Part shown: piece by piece, positions 47,385 to 58,266 of the stretch | How the letters are laid out: every line of letters starts with the position of its first letter | How positions within the stretch are numbered: position 1 is the stretch's first letter | DNA from: Spinacia oleracea | Taxonomy: Eukaryota > Streptophyta > Magnoliopsida > Caryophyllales > Amaranthaceae | NCBI RefSeq assembly: GCF_020520425.1 | Contig: NC_079490.1 | Location: 44,090,723-44,154,722 of the forward strand | Direction: 5' to 3' | DNA: 64,000 bases | The notes under the pieces: model-generated | What the model was told of the DNA's origin: nothing | The model's input: the letters and a program-made list of their open reading frames with translations, nothing else | Database searches by the model: none | Translations under genes and position numbers: made by a program

Positions 47385-47884
47385 AACTGTAACGCCCCGA
47401 CCTCTAATTCAATAATTAGCAGCGGAATTAACCTAATTGGTCGGGACATTACCTGCCGTAACTTCCTTTTCGGAAATTACAAGGCAAACATCAATCATAA
47501 GCCTTTAAATACTCCAAAATATATATAATAATCCGTTAATATTATTAAAATGAAACTACATAACTTACTAAGAGTCTTTAATTAAAACTATTAAACTATT
47601 AAAACTGTAAGCATAACTAGGTGGATGATAATAAAGTGAAACTCCTCGCCACTACTCGTGTCCATCATCCCCCGCAGTACCTAAAACGGAAAACAAAACG
47701 GTGAGCCGAAGACTCAGTAACGAACTATTCTAGCAGCGTAAATTTATTTCAATTCATTTTATTTAATAACACAGGGAGAATAGAATAAGTAAAACATTTA
47801 ATAAAACATCATATTCACTTCATTCATAAACTTTGCAATTTAACATGCTAGTTGTCGGCAAGTACGAACCGTGAAGGAATTCTC

Positions 47885-47978
47885 CACTGGGCCTGGGCCC
47901 TGAGCCTGGGCTCATCATCGTAACATGGGCCTGGGCCCTGAGCCTGGGCTCATAAACCATGGGAGCCTGGGCTCGTAA
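47885..47978 (-). repeat. CCTGGGC hairpin repeats near the Tekay2 transcript start
   Basis: Two almost identical blocks rich in GGGCCTGGGCCC and TGAGCCTGGGCTCA lie about 40 bp apart, with a third partial one. Both words are self-complementary. They lie just downstream of the TATA box on the minus strand, so they would be in the first 150 bases of the RNA. The same block is at about 40497-40590. Confidence 0.7.
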
Positions 47979-48036
47979 TCCATGGGTGGACAGGTGTCCG
48001 TGGTGCATGCATGACCGGTAGATAGGAAGATGGTAG

Positions 48037-48044
48037 TTTATATA
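48037..48044 (-). promoter_or_regulatory. TATA box of Tekay2 5' LTR
   Basis: TATATAAA on the minus strand; it drives leftward transcription. Confidence 0.6.
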
Positions 48045-49572
48045 CCGCCAGACAAACCAGGTCTTTCACTTTCATTTTATCATGTTTTATGTAATTTTAC
48101 CAAGCCTGGGCTTGTATTTCAATTCGAAATCACATAACTCTTTCATATCATAAAACATCATTTTGATCCTGGGATCAAATAAAACATCATTTCTTTCATA
48201 GCATTGCATAAACATCATTTTATGAGAAAACTCAATCAAATCATATTATAACGAATAATTCGATCAAATCATAATTCATTCCCACAATCCATAAAACATG
48301 TCAAAACATTTAATTCATAAATCCAATCATAACGTCATAATTTCATAATACATTTATAAAGGGATTGCGGGTACTAGCAATAGCCGTTACCTTACTTCCG
48401 CGATTTGCTAAGGGTTTTCGTTGGTTCGTTCGTCCTGAGCTCCGAGTCCAATTTCTTTCAAAATATTAAATTATTGAATTAGTATTAAATCGATGAATAA
48501 TTATAAAATTAATATTTTATAAATCATAAATTTTATAACGAATTTTAATAAAATATAGTTTCGAAATTATAATTAATTGAATTTTTACTTAAAACACATA
48601 TATATTTTATAATTGATTTTCATGTAAATAATATTAAAATTCCGTTTTTTGTTAATTCAGGCTAAGTAATTTATTTTAGTAAAATCGATATTTGATAATT
48701 AAACCTGGAAATAAAATCAATTTATTAGTAAATAATTATATCATAAAAACTATTAAAACATAAATATTGCTAAATTTAAAATCTGAAAATTCAGATTGGT
48801 CTTACCAAAGGCCCAAATGGTTAGTTGGCCCAATTAAATAAGGGGTTTGAGGAGAATAAAACAAGGCCAAAGAATCTGATTTTATTTTGTTTGGGGTTTT
48901 TGGGTTGAGGCACGAGAGAAACAGGGGAAGAGGGGAGGGGATGCACGACACAGGGAAGGGGAGGGAGGTGGCTGGCTGGGCGACGCGGTCTGACGCGACG
49001 GTGATGGTGGGCGGTGGTTCTCGGCGGAGCAGGTAAGGGGATGGGGGTGGTGATTTGCGAACAAGGGAGGGGGAAGGGAACGAACGAGGAGGAGGAGAAG
49101 GAGGAGGGAGGTGGCTGGGTGGCTCGGTGTTTTGGTGCGGTTGCTGGTGGTTATCGGAGGGATAAGGTGGTGCTGGTGGTGTGGTGGTTGCGACGCTGGT
49201 GGCGCGCCGAAGGAGGGGAAAGAGGAAGCAGGGGAGAGGCAGGGGGTGCGTGTGGTGGAAGGGAAAGGGTGAGGGAGGTGTGGTGGTCGAAGGTGGTTGC
49301 TGCGTTGGTGGTAGGTGATGGTGGAGATGGTGGACGGTGGTGGCAGACGGTGGTTGATGGTGGTGGTTGGTTCAAATCACAGAAAAAAAATCAAAGAGGG
49401 AGATTGGAATTGAAATGGTGTTTTTGTTGTTGAAATTCCATCAAAAATTCTGAATTTGTAAGTAGCTATACTTGGGGTCCAAGGATTGAATTTGGACTGA
49501 ATTGAGGGAAAGGAAGGAAGTATTGACTTCCTGGTTTGAGCGTGGGGAGCAAGAAAAATAAAGCTGACATTT

Positions 49573-49607
<35 letters not shown>

Positions 49608-49858
49608 ATAAATTCACAATATTTGGCCAAAAATCCAGAATTTGTAATAAAATGTTTAATTAAAATAATTCCTTAAAAATAAATAAATTATCGTTAACGA
49701 AATTAAATAATTTCGGTTTATAAATTTATCGTTTAAAATAATTCGTAAAAACGATTAAAATAACGAAATTCGATTATTCGTAATTTAATTAAAACGAAAT
49801 TAAGTTAATAAATATATTTAATTTTAATAAATCGAATTTAAAATTCTGGGGTATTACA

Positions 49859-49863
49859 GTAGC
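49859..49863. repeat. Target-site duplication GTAGC of Tekay2, right
   Basis: Exact copy of 39995-39999. Tekay1 coding resumes in frame. Confidence 0.92.
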
Positions 49864-49989
49864 ACTCGTACTAAGGATGTTAAGATCGTAAAAGTGTTGT
49901 GGTCTAACCAAGAGTCTGAGGAAGCTACCTGGGAAGCGGAGGAGGAAATGAGAAAGAAATATCCCGAGCTTTTTCCCGAGGTTAGTTGA
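49864..49989 (+). pseudogene. Tekay1 chromodomain end
   Basis: The frame reads TRTKDVKIVKVLWSNQESEE and then ATWEAEEEMRKKYPELFPEVS, ending in TGA at 49987-49989. This is the end of a chromovirus chromodomain with its central Trp retained. It is the C-terminus of the polyprotein interrupted at 39999. Confidence 0.9.
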
Positions 49990-50260
49990 GTTACGGGGCC
50001 GTAACTCCTTTTCTTTAAGGGGGGTAGAGTGCGGTAGAATTTCGCGCTTTTTACCTTATTTACCCAATTTATCCTTTAGGATATGCTTAAACCGTTGTTT
50101 CCAGTGAAGTTTCACTGTTTATTGTCATGTTGAATTACTTAAAGAGTACAACAACTAAAACTTTTTGCAAAGAAAACGCACTAAAGTCTCAAAATAGTCT
50201 CAAGTTAGTTTAAAATTGTGATTTCTGTGCCCAAGTTTCGGGACGAAACTTCTTTAATTT
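49990..50260 (+). other. Tekay1 3' untranslated region
   Basis: No gene. It ends at the polypurine tract before the LTR. The sequence GGGACGAAACTTCTTTAATTT is a usual pre-tract context in this group. Confidence 0.5.
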
Positions 50261-50273
50261 AAGGAGGGTAGAC
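50261..50273 (+). promoter_or_regulatory. Polypurine tract of Tekay1
   Basis: AAGGAGGGTAGAC directly precedes the 3' LTR start TGTAATACC. Confidence 0.75.
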
Positions 50274-53202
50274 TGTAATACCTCGTATTTTTCTATAATT
50301 ATAAATATATTTTATTATATTTATAAAGTATTTTGTTGTATTTTTACAAATTAATTTCATTCAATGAGAATTAAATGCGCGTTTATTTTTAATTAATTTA
50401 AATATTAATTATTTCGAAAACCGTATTTTATTAAATAAATTCAAGGAATTTATTTAATCGGGAATTGTTGGGTCGTATTTCAAAAACAAATTTAACAAAC
50501 TTAAAAGCCCGGTCGTTTTGTTTTAATTAAACCCAACAAAGCTTGCAAGGAATTTAATGAACTAAGCCCGAAAGCAAGCCCAACTCAAAATTACCCTAAC
50601 CTAGCCCACAAAGGAGAGGAACCTATAAATAAGACCTCATGTCAAACCCTCACAACAAAAAATTTCAGAAATCTCTCTCTCCTCGTCCCCTCTCCTTGCG
50701 GCACACTCTAACCCACACTCCCTCCTCTTCGTGCGCCCTTGCTTGCAGCGCAAGCCAGCCCCCTCGCCCGTCTCCCTCGCCCGTCTCTCTAGCCCCTCCC
50801 GCACCGCAGCGTAGCACTACGTGCCTGCGAGTTGCGTGGTCGTGCTCGCCCTCGTGCATCACCCTCGACGTTCCGCAACACAACAGCAGCGTTGTGTGTG
50901 CGGGTTGTGTGCCTCGCCTATGCCCAGCTCGTCGCCCCTCTCGTCCCTTTGTGCGCGCGCGCCCACTGCTGCTTGCGGTGCGTGTTGCGTGTGGTTGTTG
51001 TTGCGTTGATTGTTCGACGCACACAACACAAGTAATTATTGTGTGTGTGTTGTCAATTGGAAAAAAATCAAATTTTTTTTTCAAAAATATTAATTTTCAG
51101 TTTTAAAGTGATTTAATTATTGTGATTATTTAAATTATTGGATTGTTTAGATTAATTAAAACGGTTATGAACACCGTATTGGGTTAGTATTTTGTTTTAA
51201 TTAAAGAGATTGGTTTTAATGATTGAAATTATAATTTTCAGATTTTATATGTTTATAAAGTATGGATTTTTGAAGTCAAAACATGTTTTCGGATTAAACT
51301 ATTGCTAGGGTTTTGGTTTCAAATTGATTGAGCGATTGATTTACATAATTTAATGACAATTTAAATTATGGGAATCAATCTAAATTTTCAGAATGTTTAT
51401 AAGCTTTAAAAGGTTGGTTTTTAAGGGTTTTAAAGCGAAAAAGTCAATGTTTTTATGCTAGGACTTGAGTTGACTATTTGAGACTATTAAATTGCCAATT
51501 AATGAGTGATTTTTAATTAAACTAAGGGTTTTAGTTTCTTAAATAGTTACTGGAAATTTAGTAAACATGGATAATAATTTACTTCTCTTATTTTGTTTTA
51601 TAGGAGTTGATTTCTAGTTAGTCGTGATTCGCACAATGGCCCCCGTACTTAGGTATTCCAGGTACGTACAAGACTAGGGTGACCACCCATCCCTTGAGGA
51701 CTTTATGAAGTGTATTGAATGCAAATCATGTGAACTTATATGTGCTATGAATTCATGTTTGATGATTGGGAATAATTATGTTATTATGGATTCATGTTTA
51801 TTGTTGAGAACAAGCATGTTATTATTATTGTTGAATCTATGTGAACGAGCATGTTATGAATAGAATTATGCTTTATAGATTCTATTGAACTATCATGTTA
51901 TGGACTTTTATAATCGTTGAATTATATCAAGCATGTTGTTCAAGTTGGTTTGCATGTATGAGTAGTGCGCATGCAAGTTGTTATTATTATTATGCTATAT
52001 TACAGGATGTCTAGCATAATTATTGAGCCAGTCGAATATTGCCAGTGAGCAATATATATTCTGCCAAAGGGGTAGAATATGTTAGAGAGTCTATGTGAAT
52101 TGAGTTAAGGACAATTCGTGCTAAGGGCACACCCCGCTTGTTAATAGGCAATGTCGGGTTATCTCAAACAGTGTTTTTGAGAAGGAACAATGGGAGTAAT
52201 TTCACTTGAGTCTTGTTTGATCACAAGTCCTAAAGAAGTAAAATATTAAAGAGTCATTGTTGAATTGTTATATTATTCAATTGTTTGTATGTTGTGTCTT
52301 GAGTCGCCTTGAACATAATATACTAATTAACGTATAGTGTAACCCAAAGAGCTTCAAAACTCTTGGAACGTATATACCTTGAGTATGAACAATGGGGGGA
52401 GTCTTGCCGGAAAACTTGTACTCCTAGAATGATACAAGACGCTGTTTCATTCTCTTTTATGTCGTTGTGCATTGGAATTCCTGTCGGTATGGCCTGACTG
52501 TCGGTAGTAGCCCGACTTATTTTGGTGTATGGTTGGCTCCCATCACCCTTTTCTTTCCTTTTGAGGATACTTTACTTTACTCGTTCGAAGCTACTTTTTA
52601 TTAAATTGTGAGTCAAGAGTCGTGTCTCGTGTCGAGTCTTGTCTCCATGTTTACTTGTTTATTTTATGGCTTTTGCATGTTGACTATTTAATTGTTGAGT
52701 GAAGCATGTTAGGATAGAATGTTATTCTAGCTTGTTGGTACTCAGCTTTTGCTGACTTCGTGCTTCATGTCTTCTGGTCATGGCCTTTACCTTAATGACC
52801 CTATGATGATCCATCAATTGCATTTGCATTGTTGGGGAGTAGATTTTCAATAAAGCAGGTTTGTAGAGATAACTTGCGGGAGAAGTTATCATGGGATTCA
52901 TGTTGAGAGTTAATCTTCCGTAATTTATAAACTCTATTTACTTTTATTTATAGTCATGACTAATACTACTATTTCAGATAATGGATTTCAAACGGTTTGT
53001 TTTAGTTTGGGCCTCAACGGTTCCAACTTGTTTTAATGACCATTAACTATTTATTTAATACGTTTGAAAGTTAGTTAATTCCGCTGCGTAATTCTGGTAA
53101 ATAGCCTTAGCCGTTATCACGGTGGCGGTAATATCTTGGTAATTCATGTGTTTTAAGTTGGAAAATGTTTTATAAAAAGTAAGGAATTATTAGGGTGTTA
53201 CA
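50274..53202 (+). repeat. Tekay1 3' LTR (complete, 2929 bp)
   Basis: It runs TGTAATACC...GGTGTTACA. A TATA box lies at 50624-50631, followed by a C-rich leader block (about 50680-51035). Its last 1.2 kb match the truncated left LTR. Confidence 0.93.
50624..50631 (+). promoter_or_regulatory. TATA box of Tekay1 3' LTR
   Basis: TATAAATA in a CCTATAAATAAGACC context. The equivalent part of the 5' LTR is deleted. Confidence 0.65.
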
Positions 53203-53517
53203 CGACCCGACTTTTAATCCAACTCGATTTGACCCAACCCGATTATAACCCGACCCGATATGCATCCGACCCAATATGAATCCGACCCGATACAACCCGA
53301 TTAAACCTGTTTACAAACCAACCCAATATGACCTTACCCGGTTATATCCCGACTCGATATTAACACGAACAGATATGAACCCTTGCCAACCAACCCGAAC
53401 CGATCCGTTAAATTTTCAACTCGACTCGATCCGACCTGATAGCCAAATGAACCCGTTTCAACCCAAACCGATAAACCCGACCCAAACCCAATTCGTTTAT
53501 CCGAATTGACACCCCTA
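53203..53517. repeat. Degenerate CCCGA/ACCCGA minisatellite
   Basis: Words such as CCCGACCCGATA and AACCCGA recur with irregular spacing for about 300 bp and end at GAATTGACACCCC. This type of degenerate repeat is common between plant genes. The Tekay1 right LTR directly abuts it. Confidence 0.8.
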
Positions 53518-53970
53518 AAAAATATACTTCACATATAGTATGGTTGAAACTTATCCGAATTTATTATATCTTATTTAGTTTTGGCAATATGGCATTGAAT
53601 AATCCAAATATAAATGCATGCCGCAGACACCATTTAGGCGAAAGTAGTAGAGTAAGTAGAAGCATCCTACTCCTATTGGCAACATCGGTAAGGAACTCAT
53701 CTGTACTCTTCATTTATTCAACAGCAAAATGCCAAATTGCTATGATACTAAATCCCCAACCTCCCCAAAATTTACACACTCAACCCAACTAAAATTCTGA
53801 TTTCATGCATCTCCATTTTTAAGTGCGTATTTCTTTTCTTTCTTTCTTTCTTTCATAATTTGGGTTGATTATGTGTTTTTTGTTCTGCATTTTACTAAAA
53901 TTTGTTGCTTAATTTATGTGTAGGAATTGAAGCATGTACTAGCAGAAGTTTTCATCTTTGGAAAACAAAA
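53518..53970 (+). other. Upstream region and 5' leader of B3 gene 1
   Basis: The region is AT-rich with a CTTT microsatellite near 53840. A T-rich tract ending TTATGTGTAG before 53925 looks like a 3' splice site, so the leader may contain an intron. Gene 2 has a similar arrangement before its start codon. Confidence 0.45.
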
Positions 53971-56900
53971 ATGACGGAAAATTCAGAGTGTAGTTATTGT
54001 AAGACATGGGAAGAAGAGATGTACTGGAAACATTTCAACCTCATGCATTTTCTCCAGATTTTAACCCCAAACTTCCATGATCATCTTGTAAGTTTCTTCT
54101 TTCTTTCTTTCTTTATTTTTTATTTTTTGAGTAGGTGGGTTCATGTAGTAAGTGATGTTTTTCCCAATTTTCCCACCCGGTCGAATTGTTATTGTGACGT
54201 TGATAGTGTAATTTACAGCTAAATCCGGAAGGAGGGAGTAATTTTGTTTCCTCAATTCTAAAATTGTTTGGTACAATGTGTGTTATTTCAGTGGTTTTAT
54301 GCTTTTTAACGAGGTTAGAGAATTGTTAAATGTAGGAGGTGGATCATGACATTTTAACCTAATGTAAAATCATGGAATTTTATTTTTTTGGACATAGTTA
54401 AGATCATGATGTGGTTTTCAGGTTGAGGAGTAAAATATCTTAAAATTCTTTTTCAGATCTATTTGGTTTTACTGTGAAATTAGTTACCTTTCATTTTGGA
54501 TAATTATGACTTTTGTTTTGGTTTTACTTGTAAGGGGTAGAATTCACATGCAATGTGGCCTTGTGAGACATTGCTTAATTCTGCTTACTCTCATGATAAA
54601 GTTTCTAGATTGGATAATCGGATCGGTTTTCGTCACGTCTGAATTACTTAGACGATGATAAAGGTCGCAAGTTGCGACAACATTTAGTTGTCGCAATCTT
54701 ACGTGTCGCAGTTTAATTGGTACATATAGGTGCCACGTAGGATACACGTCATTATAATATTTTTACTATCAATGCAATATTTCTACAATGAAATATGTAA
54801 ATAAGGTAGTCGATATGAATAAGGAAACAAATTAGAATATTAAGATTTTCCTACCTTTTTTTTATAACATGTATAATAGATAATATAAGTTAAATATTTT
54901 AATTTCCAATTTAAATCATGACACATAAGCATGCCATGTCATCATTGTGACACAGCTTAAAGGTCGCATGTTGCGACCTTTATCATTTTCGTTACTTATA
55001 TACAGATGTTTTTAAGGTTTATATGATCTGATGGTTGTGATGTGCTTTATTTGAGGGTTGTGTGTGCTACTGCTTACTTGAAGAACATATAGTATGTGGA
55101 GAAATTTCAAAACAATCTCCTTGATTAGCATATCAAGTGTCATTCTCGTAATTATAATGAAAAAATATACAATTTAAATATTGCGATGGACAATATAGTC
55201 GATATTTTAAAAAATAAAAATAAAAGAAAATAATTTTAATATAAAAAAAGATTGTATATTTAAATACGTAGATCATATATTTTGACAATTTATTTACAAA
55301 AATACCCCTGATATGTTTCACTCGCCAATCATGGAGATTGATTGGGCAGAGCTCTATGTATGTGATATCCTAAATTGGCCTAATTGTTATTGTTACAATA
55401 TGATATTTACCTTTGCATAGTCTTGAACTTGAGCTTCTTTTTAGTTTCTTTTTTTTTAATGTTATTGCAAATCAATCTGATTTGAGCATGTGGAATCAGG
55501 TACTGCCTGAGAAATTCACTGCACACATGAAAGCTCACTTGCCTGATAAAGTATCCCTCAAAGGGCCGAGTGGAGCTAAGTGGGAAATAGAGCTGCTGAA
55601 GGCGGCCGATGATATTCTATTTGTTGGAGATGGATGGAAAGACTTTGTGAAAGTAAACAAACTGAAAGAAAATTACGTGTTGGTGTTGAAGTTTAACAGG
55701 AACTCGAGTTTTGAGGTTCTAATCTTTGATCAAGAGACTTCTTGCGAGAAGGAAATATCCTATTTTGTGAAGAAGTGTAGTCATGTTAAGTCTGACAATG
55801 AAGTTCAAAAAAAGACTATTGCAAGAGAGGCTAGCACTGAGATTATTGGGGATGACGAAGGTGAAAAAGATTCTGGTTTTGAAGTATCAAAGAAGTCCAA
55901 AAAAGATGATCAAGTAGTAGCTTTCTCAGAACAGGTGAACACTCAAGCTTCAAGGAAGCGCGGGCCTTCAAAAGCTAGAGGCAAACCAACAAGGATACTG
56001 CCATGCCGATTGCCAGTTAAGCGTAAGTTTCAATCGGGTAAGCATGCATCCTAAAGTCATATTACTTGTAATCTTGAAATGTAAGTAAGGAAACTTGTAG
56101 AATTACTTCTTGACGTCTTGTATATGATTTGCTAGGAAAAAAGTCACTCGGAAATGAAACTGCCAAGGAACCGATTGAAATTTCACAAAGAGATATGCTT
56201 ACGCCTGAAAATGGAGAAAGCATCCCCGCGAAAGGTCATTCTGACAGATTAGTGTCCCATTCTAGTAAGCATTGATATGTATAATGTGTTCCTATGAGAA
56301 GCTGACTTATTTGAACTTTTGAACACCTCTAAATTTCTTTGTGCTTTATCTGGCAGAAAAGAGTGTGAATATTGCCAAAAAAGTTAGTCAGAATTCAAGG
56401 ACAGAGCTGATTCCCCCTGAAAATGGTGAAAATTCTGCAACGGCAGACCATTCTGAGAAATCGAAGGGACAATCTGGTATCCTGTAGTTGAAATGACAAA
56501 AATGTCTTATGTGAGTACTGGAATCTGTTCGAATAACTGACAATCGTGCTTTCATAATGTGGCAGAGGAACATGTAGCTGAAGAGCAGCCAAGTGGAAAT
56601 CATATTGCAAATGAACCAAAACTGATTTCAGAGATGGACTTCGACACCACTGAAAATGAAGAAAGTTTCCGGGCCAGAGATCATTTACCTAAATTGAAGC
56701 CCCAATCTGGTCAGTTTAATTATGAAGATTATCTTCGACGAGCTGATATACGCATTTATGTTTAAGTACTTAAGTTGATGTTTTTGTATACATAATTTGG
56801 AAGAAATGAGGCCTAGCAGTAATGGAACTTCCAAGGAACCAAGACAGGTAGTAGAGAAGGAGCTGATCGCCCCAGAAAATGGCAAAAATTTCCCAGAAAC

Positions 56901-58266
56901 AGACTGTTCCAACGGATTCAAGGGTCAAGCAGGTAAGCTGTTGTCTTCTTCAAGCACAGTGGTTCTTCATACAAATGTTCTGAACCTAGCTTGACAACTT
57001 ATCATTGGTTTTAACTTATAATTTAGCAGAAAAGGAGCCAAGTGGAAGAAGAGGAATTGTTAAGGAACCGAGTCCGGTTTCTGGCAGGAAGGTGATTAGA
57101 CCTAATTACAAAGATAATTCTTCAGAGGAAGATCATTCTTCCAAATCTCGTGGGAAAAGAGGCAGGCCAAAAAAGCAAGTGCTTCCAATATCTTCTAAGA
57201 AGCTGGAATTCAGAAGTGGTAATCCTCTATTCTTTGGGCATATTTTTATGTTATTTTTTCAATTATTACTTTCAGGGTGAAAGTAGAGTGTTAAACTTGA
57301 AAAAAATCTTACGACTCTTGGGTCTGTGTAATGATCCTAATAGACAATACTAGTAACCTAGTGGTGAATCCAAGAAACTTGCGTGCATCATATATTTTGT
57401 GAACGATATGGTAGTGGAGTTCATAAAAGAAGGAGGTCTAATCTACTCGGCTGCTTGAAACCAATATGATAAGTTGGGAGTTGATTAAATTTATTATTAC
57501 CTAACTGTAAACTAAAGGGTGGATCTGCCACACGATAATACTGATTATTCTGGAATTGAGTTGTTAGTTTAATTCATTACTGAGTTCAAACTAGAGTATT
57601 GTACTAGCAAAATTTACGATTCTTGAGTCTGTGAACTGTTATGCATGTGCTATGTTCTGCAGAATGGCTTAACAAACTTCTGTTGTCTTCTTTTTTCACT
57701 ATAAATTTTGCTGGGAAATAGTTTCAGATGAAAGGAAGTTCTCGAAGGAGTACATGTCAAATAGAAGGCCAGTAACTGAGGAGGAGAAAGAGCAAGCTGT
57801 GCAGAGGGCAAATCAGATACAGACTGAAAATAGCTTCATTGCAATAATGCGACCTAGTAGTGTTTACAATAGGTTTTTCTTGGTAATGATTATTGGCAAT
57901 ACTACCTTTTGAGTTTTGAGTTTTGAGTTTTGAGTTTTGAGTTTTGAGTTTCTAGTATATGTCTTGACTATTCTATTTTTGCAGAACATTCCTGCAAAGT
58001 GGATGCAGCAGCATCTTCCCTACCGAAAACAAAGAGTGATTCTTCGTGTGGGTGAGCGGAAATGGCACACTAGTTTATTTGTATATGCAAAGGGTGCAGG
58101 GATCTCTGCAGGGTGGAAGAAGTTTGCCCTTGACAATTTCTTGGAAGAGTTTGATGTACTAGTCTTCAACGTGGTTAGCCAGGAAGATGAGATCATTGTT
58201 GTGATGGATGTTGACATATGCAGGGTCGTCCAGAAAGTCGTTCCTCCTCTCCCTTTAATCTCTTAA
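53971..58266 (+). CDS. B3 gene 1: REM-type protein with two B3 domains
   Basis: Nine coding exons with GT-AG introns: 53971-54087, 55500-56037, 56136-56264, 56357-56476, 56566-56709, 56804-56932, 57030-57218, 57722-57882 and 57985-58266. They join to 603 codons without a stop (602 residues). Residues 1-39 carry CSYCKTWEEEMYWKHF, the usual REM16-type N-terminus. B3 domain 1 spans about 28-135 (VLPEKFTAHM, FVGDGWKDFVK, FEVLIFDQE). The linker has basic patches (KRGPSKARGKP) and an AT-hook-like KRGRPKK near 440. B3 domain 2 spans about 490-590 (IPAKWMQQHL, AGWKKFALDN, EEFDVLVFNV). B3 proteins of this family are nuclear DNA-binding proteins. Exons 3-7 all have phase 1 at both ends and share a PENGE-type motif. 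I start at 53971 because gene 2 starts at the same position; an in-frame ATG at 53902 probably lies in a leader intron. Confidence 0.9.
54088..55499 (+). other. Intron 1 of B3 gene 1
   Basis: The 1412-bp intron starts GTAAGT and ends AATCAG. It contains a short inverted-repeat element at 54655-54986. Nothing else is recognised. Confidence 0.8.
54655..54986. mobile_element. Candidate MITE in intron 1 of B3 gene 1
   Basis: Perfect 16-bp terminal inverted repeats ATGATAAAGGTCGCAA and TTGCGACCTTTATCAT enclose 300 bp without coding potential. Subterminal copies of GTCGCAA/TTGCGAC are present at both ends. No clear target-site duplication is visible next to the repeats, so the class is undetermined and the exact ends could be a few bases further in. 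Confidence 0.65.
56136..57218 (+). repeat. Five tandem linker exons in B3 gene 1
   Basis: Exons 56136-56264, 56357-56476, 56566-56709, 56804-56932 and 57030-57218 are 120-189 bp long and all symmetric (phase 1-1). Most encode a variant of a K-E-P motif, then a P-E-N-G-E/K motif, then (D)H-S-x-K, ending at the same kind of junction (QSG, QAG, RSG). The introns between them are about 90-100 bp. This looks like serial exon duplication. Confidence 0.75.
57907..57948 (+). repeat. (TTTTGAG)6 minisatellite in the last intron of B3 gene 1
   Basis: Six exact 7-bp copies in the 102-bp intron 57883-57984, ending about 36 bp before the acceptor. Confidence 0.9.

Larger units (their letters stand above)
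40000..49858 (-). mobile_element. Tekay2: young, intact Ty3/gypsy chromovirus nested in Tekay1
   Basis: Two LTRs of 2472 and 2471 bp differ by eye at only about three substitutions plus a poly-T length change. They flank a single uninterrupted gag-pol ORF, an initiator tRNA-Met-type primer site and a polypurine tract. The exact GTAGC duplication shows insertion into the chromodomain codons of Tekay1, in opposite orientation. All parts needed for movement appear present, so this is the youngest element in the window and possibly still active. Confidence 0.95.
47388..49858 (-). repeat. Tekay2 5' LTR
   Basis: Nearly identical to 40000-42471. TATA box at 48037-48044, G-rich block about 48905-49375. 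Confidence 0.95.
20305..53202 (+). mobile_element. Tekay1: Ty3/gypsy chromovirus, host of three nested insertions
   Basis: Plus-strand order: partial left LTR, diverged primer site, an accessory acidic ORF, gag, protease, RT, RNase H, integrase, chromodomain, polypurine tract, complete right LTR. Three later insertions split it at 24702-35388, 38212-39581 and 40000-49858, each flanked by an exact 5-bp duplication of Tekay1 sequence. Removing them leaves one colinear gag-pol with three lesions: a frameshift near 24475, TAA at 37885-37887, and a frameshift near 39826. The C-terminal chromodomain places it among chromoviruses, most like the Tekay/Del group. The LTR copies show about 35 differences over 1.2 kb by eye, making it the oldest layer of the nest. 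Confidence 0.9.

Noticed and set aside
50639..51106. 155-residue Ser/Pro/Cys-rich ORF in the Tekay1 LTR
   Set aside because: It lies just after the LTR TATA box in a C-rich leader. The translation is low-complexity and no family is recognised, so I regard it as leader sequence.
53276..53509. 77-residue ORF rich in NPT/YNP words
   Set aside because: Translation of the CCCGA minisatellite.
53902..53970. Upstream in-frame ATG as start of B3 gene 1
   Set aside because: A likely splice acceptor (TTATGTGTAG) lies after it, and the paralogue starts at the position equivalent to 53971.
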